A stretch of DNA of 49,037 bases, taken from contig JAPOSZ010000023.1 in the NCBI GenBank assembly GCA_026709415.1, positions 1 through 49,037 of the forward strand. Direction: 5' to 3'. The stretch's first letter is position 1, and each line of letters starts with the position of its first letter. Below, one piece after another: positions 47,401 to 49,037 of the stretch. The DNA is from Flavobacteriaceae bacterium (lineage in GTDB: Bacteria; Bacteroidota; Bacteroidia; Flavobacteriales; Flavobacteriaceae). Below the pieces are notes generated by a model that made no database searches, was not told the DNA's origin, and saw nothing but the letters and a program-made list of their open reading frames with translations. The translations under genes and the position numbers were made by a program.

Positions 47401-47740
47401 GGTTCTACTACAAAAATTGCGGGTCGGTTTATCTTTGATTCATGAATTCATGGTTTGATGAAAAAGCTTTTGCGATTTTTTGAATTGATCCTTAAAGTCG
47501 ATGATTCATGGCAGGTCGATAACATTTCTTTTGAGGATCGCCAGATGGCCATTGATGTTTATGTATCTCCTATTGGTGGTCATGTGGTGTGCCCTGAAAC
47601 CGGCGAAGAAGGATCCATCGACGATCATCGTCAGGAGTCTGTCTGGCATCCTTAAACCTATGAAGTTGATGACTTTAAAAGAGATAAAAAACGATGATTT
47701 ATGGTTTCTATTCATGAGATTCAATATGAGAATTCGATAA
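47401..47740 (+). mobile_element. ISL3-like insertion sequence remnant (transposase N-terminus only)
   Basis: The frame at 47455-47655 gives FFELILKVDDSWQVDNI, FEDRQMAIDVYVSP, VVCPETGEE and DDHRQESVWHP. This follows the N-terminal pattern of ISL3-family transposases, in which a CPxCG finger and a D-x-R-x-x-x-W-R/H-H/P segment recur; one finger Cys is replaced. It ends at TAA after about 66 codons, and the catalytic DDE part is missing. The left end probably starts with GGTTCTACT at 47401. No matching right inverted repeat is seen before the next gene at 47742. Confidence 0.6.
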
Positions 47741-47741
47741 T

Positions 47742-49009
47742 ATGGATGTAGAAGACCTTTTTAAGAACGTGCCGAAGCTATTTGATCGTAAACATCTAAA
47801 CAAATACGTCAATGAAGCCATATTAATACATCAAGGATCTATTTCATTGAGATTCCCATATGATACCATCGCTAAAACCTTAGACAACTGGAACATAACG
47901 TTGGAAGAACAGATAGGAAAAACGCTGAAAGATGTTACTATATCGGCCTTTAACCAAACATATCTTGAGCTTAAGTTTAAACAAGGTGAAATTCAATTTG
48001 ATTGGCATCCTTGTCCAAGGATGGTATTAGAAATAAAATATTCAGATGAAGAAAATGTTTTAGAGTATTTCTTAGGTCAAGAATCAGTGGATGTTTTTGT
48101 TTGTGATAAATTGTTAGGAACCATTCCAATACTTTTTGGTTCTAGTACCATAAGCCATTTAGGTCGTCAAGGTATTTTTCAAGGAGTTGTTCAAGAAAAA
48201 GAAATAGAGGACGACGATAATAAACTGGTTCAAAAAATTGAGTTTTCAATAACTAATCTACCATTTAGTTACGGTAAAATCACTCAAAACAAAGACATCA
48301 GATTTTCAATTTCCAATGGAGTAGAAATGGTGATTGATGGTCGATATGACTTAAAAGACAAAATATTAAAAGACCTTAAAAACGCCAGTGGACGTTGTAT
48401 CACCCACCATGGATATATGAACTTCGAATCAGGAATGACGATTGATGAAGCAAGAAATGTTTTAAACACACTTAGATTTTGCTTGAGTTTTTTGCTGGAA
48501 GTCATATTGGAATGGTCTTTGTCGAATTTCATGATGAGAATACATTAATTGATTCCCAGATATCATATTATACCAAATTTCGCCCCTATAAAGACGTTAT
48601 CAAACCAATTTGTGATAATCCGTGGGTTAATTCAAGATTTATAGAGCAAATGCATGAGATTAGAAAAACGGAAGATGATGAACAAGCATTATCAGATCTT
48701 CTTCATTGGTATATTGAGGCGAATTCGAATCAAGGGCATACGGAGGGGAGTCTCATATTAGCACAAGTAGGTATTGAACTACTTTGGAATTGGATCTTAT
48801 TTGACAAACTTAAAATGGTGACTAAAAACGATAGTGAGAGAATTAGTGCAACTTCCAAAATTCAAATGCTTTCCACATATATTGGAATAAATCTGGATGA
48901 GAATCAAATATCAGATGATTTTCACAAGTTTAGTAAATCCAAGAAGATGTCTGTTTCAGAAGCTGTAGTCAATTTGAGAAATATCACCGATTATCACGGC
49001 AATAAATAG
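47742..49009 (+). pseudogene. HEPN-type (ApeA-like) protein gene, frameshifted at a T run
   Basis: The first frame (47742-48548) gives 268 residues starting MDVEDLFKNVPKLF, with a beta-rich N-terminal domain ending NTLRFCLSF. The second frame (48479-49009) continues FAGSHIGMVFVEF, then SDLLHWYIEANSNQ, GSLILAQVGIELLWNW and LRNITDYHGNK. The break is at TTTTTT (48488-48493): one extra T would join the frames as L-S-F-F-A-G-S into a protein of about 422 residues. The C-terminal RNITDYH fits the HEPN Rx4-6H motif. ApeA-like HEPN proteins act in anti-phage defence. The protein stops soon after the motif, so the end may also be damaged. Confidence 0.6.
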
Positions 49010-49037
49010 ACCGTCAATCCTCTAGGTATGGGACGCT

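Noticed and set aside
47501-47740. Alternative frames over the IS remnant
   Set aside because: They overlap the frame that matches the transposase N-terminus and have no recognisable features of their own.

Overview
The window is an AT-rich chromosomal segment of a Bacteroidota bacterium, probably marine. Several genes have TAnnTTTG-type -7 promoter boxes, and the families present are typical of that phylum: a DUF2723 membrane glycosyltransferase-like protein, a GH3-like adenylating enzyme, DUF2797, an S41 lipoprotein with bacterial Ig repeats, and a subtype II-C CRISPR array with a 48-bp repeat. A GH29 fucosidase next to a formylglycine sulfatase suggests use of sulfated fucose glycans.

Layout. 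Positions 1-7290 are accessory: a partial gene end, an unknown small gene, a four-repeat CRISPR array with cas2 and cas1 but no cas9, the fucosidase/sulfatase pair, and about 1.2 kb of mostly decayed DNA. Positions 7290-41750 are mainly housekeeping: rmuC; a DUF262-HNH defence-type gene beside tRNA-Leu and tRNA-Gly; mutS diverging from a SpoU methyltransferase; an sppA/queuosine-transporter/rluF operon; a 1742-residue Ig-repeat S41 protease; DUF2797; GH3; an msbA-like exporter with a phosphohexomutase; two tandem four-helix membrane proteins; an M20D amidohydrolase; an AGCS symporter with a small secreted protein; a hydroxyacid dehydrogenase; a GNAT enzyme; uvrC; ugd; and a 5-formyl-THF cyclo-ligase. 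Positions 41750-49037 are accessory again around an intact DUF2723 gene: a decayed Panacea toxin-antitoxin pair, a second Panacea fragment cut by an ISL3-like remnant, and a frameshifted HEPN-type gene.

The most interesting feature is a split type II CRISPR system. Between the GH3 and msbA genes (about 26129-26199, + strand) lies what looks like a complete tracrRNA: an anti-repeat that pairs with the array repeat (11 bp including a wobble, a 4x4 internal loop, then 5 bp), a short hairpin, and a terminator hairpin with six T. It is about 24 kb from the array and cas1-cas2. No Cas9-like reading frame exists in the window, so the effector is either encoded elsewhere or lost.

Other points of note are a dispersed 43-bp repeat in three copies, TTG start codons that cannot be avoided in several genes including cas1 and ugd, and many single-base lesions in accessory genes while core genes are intact.
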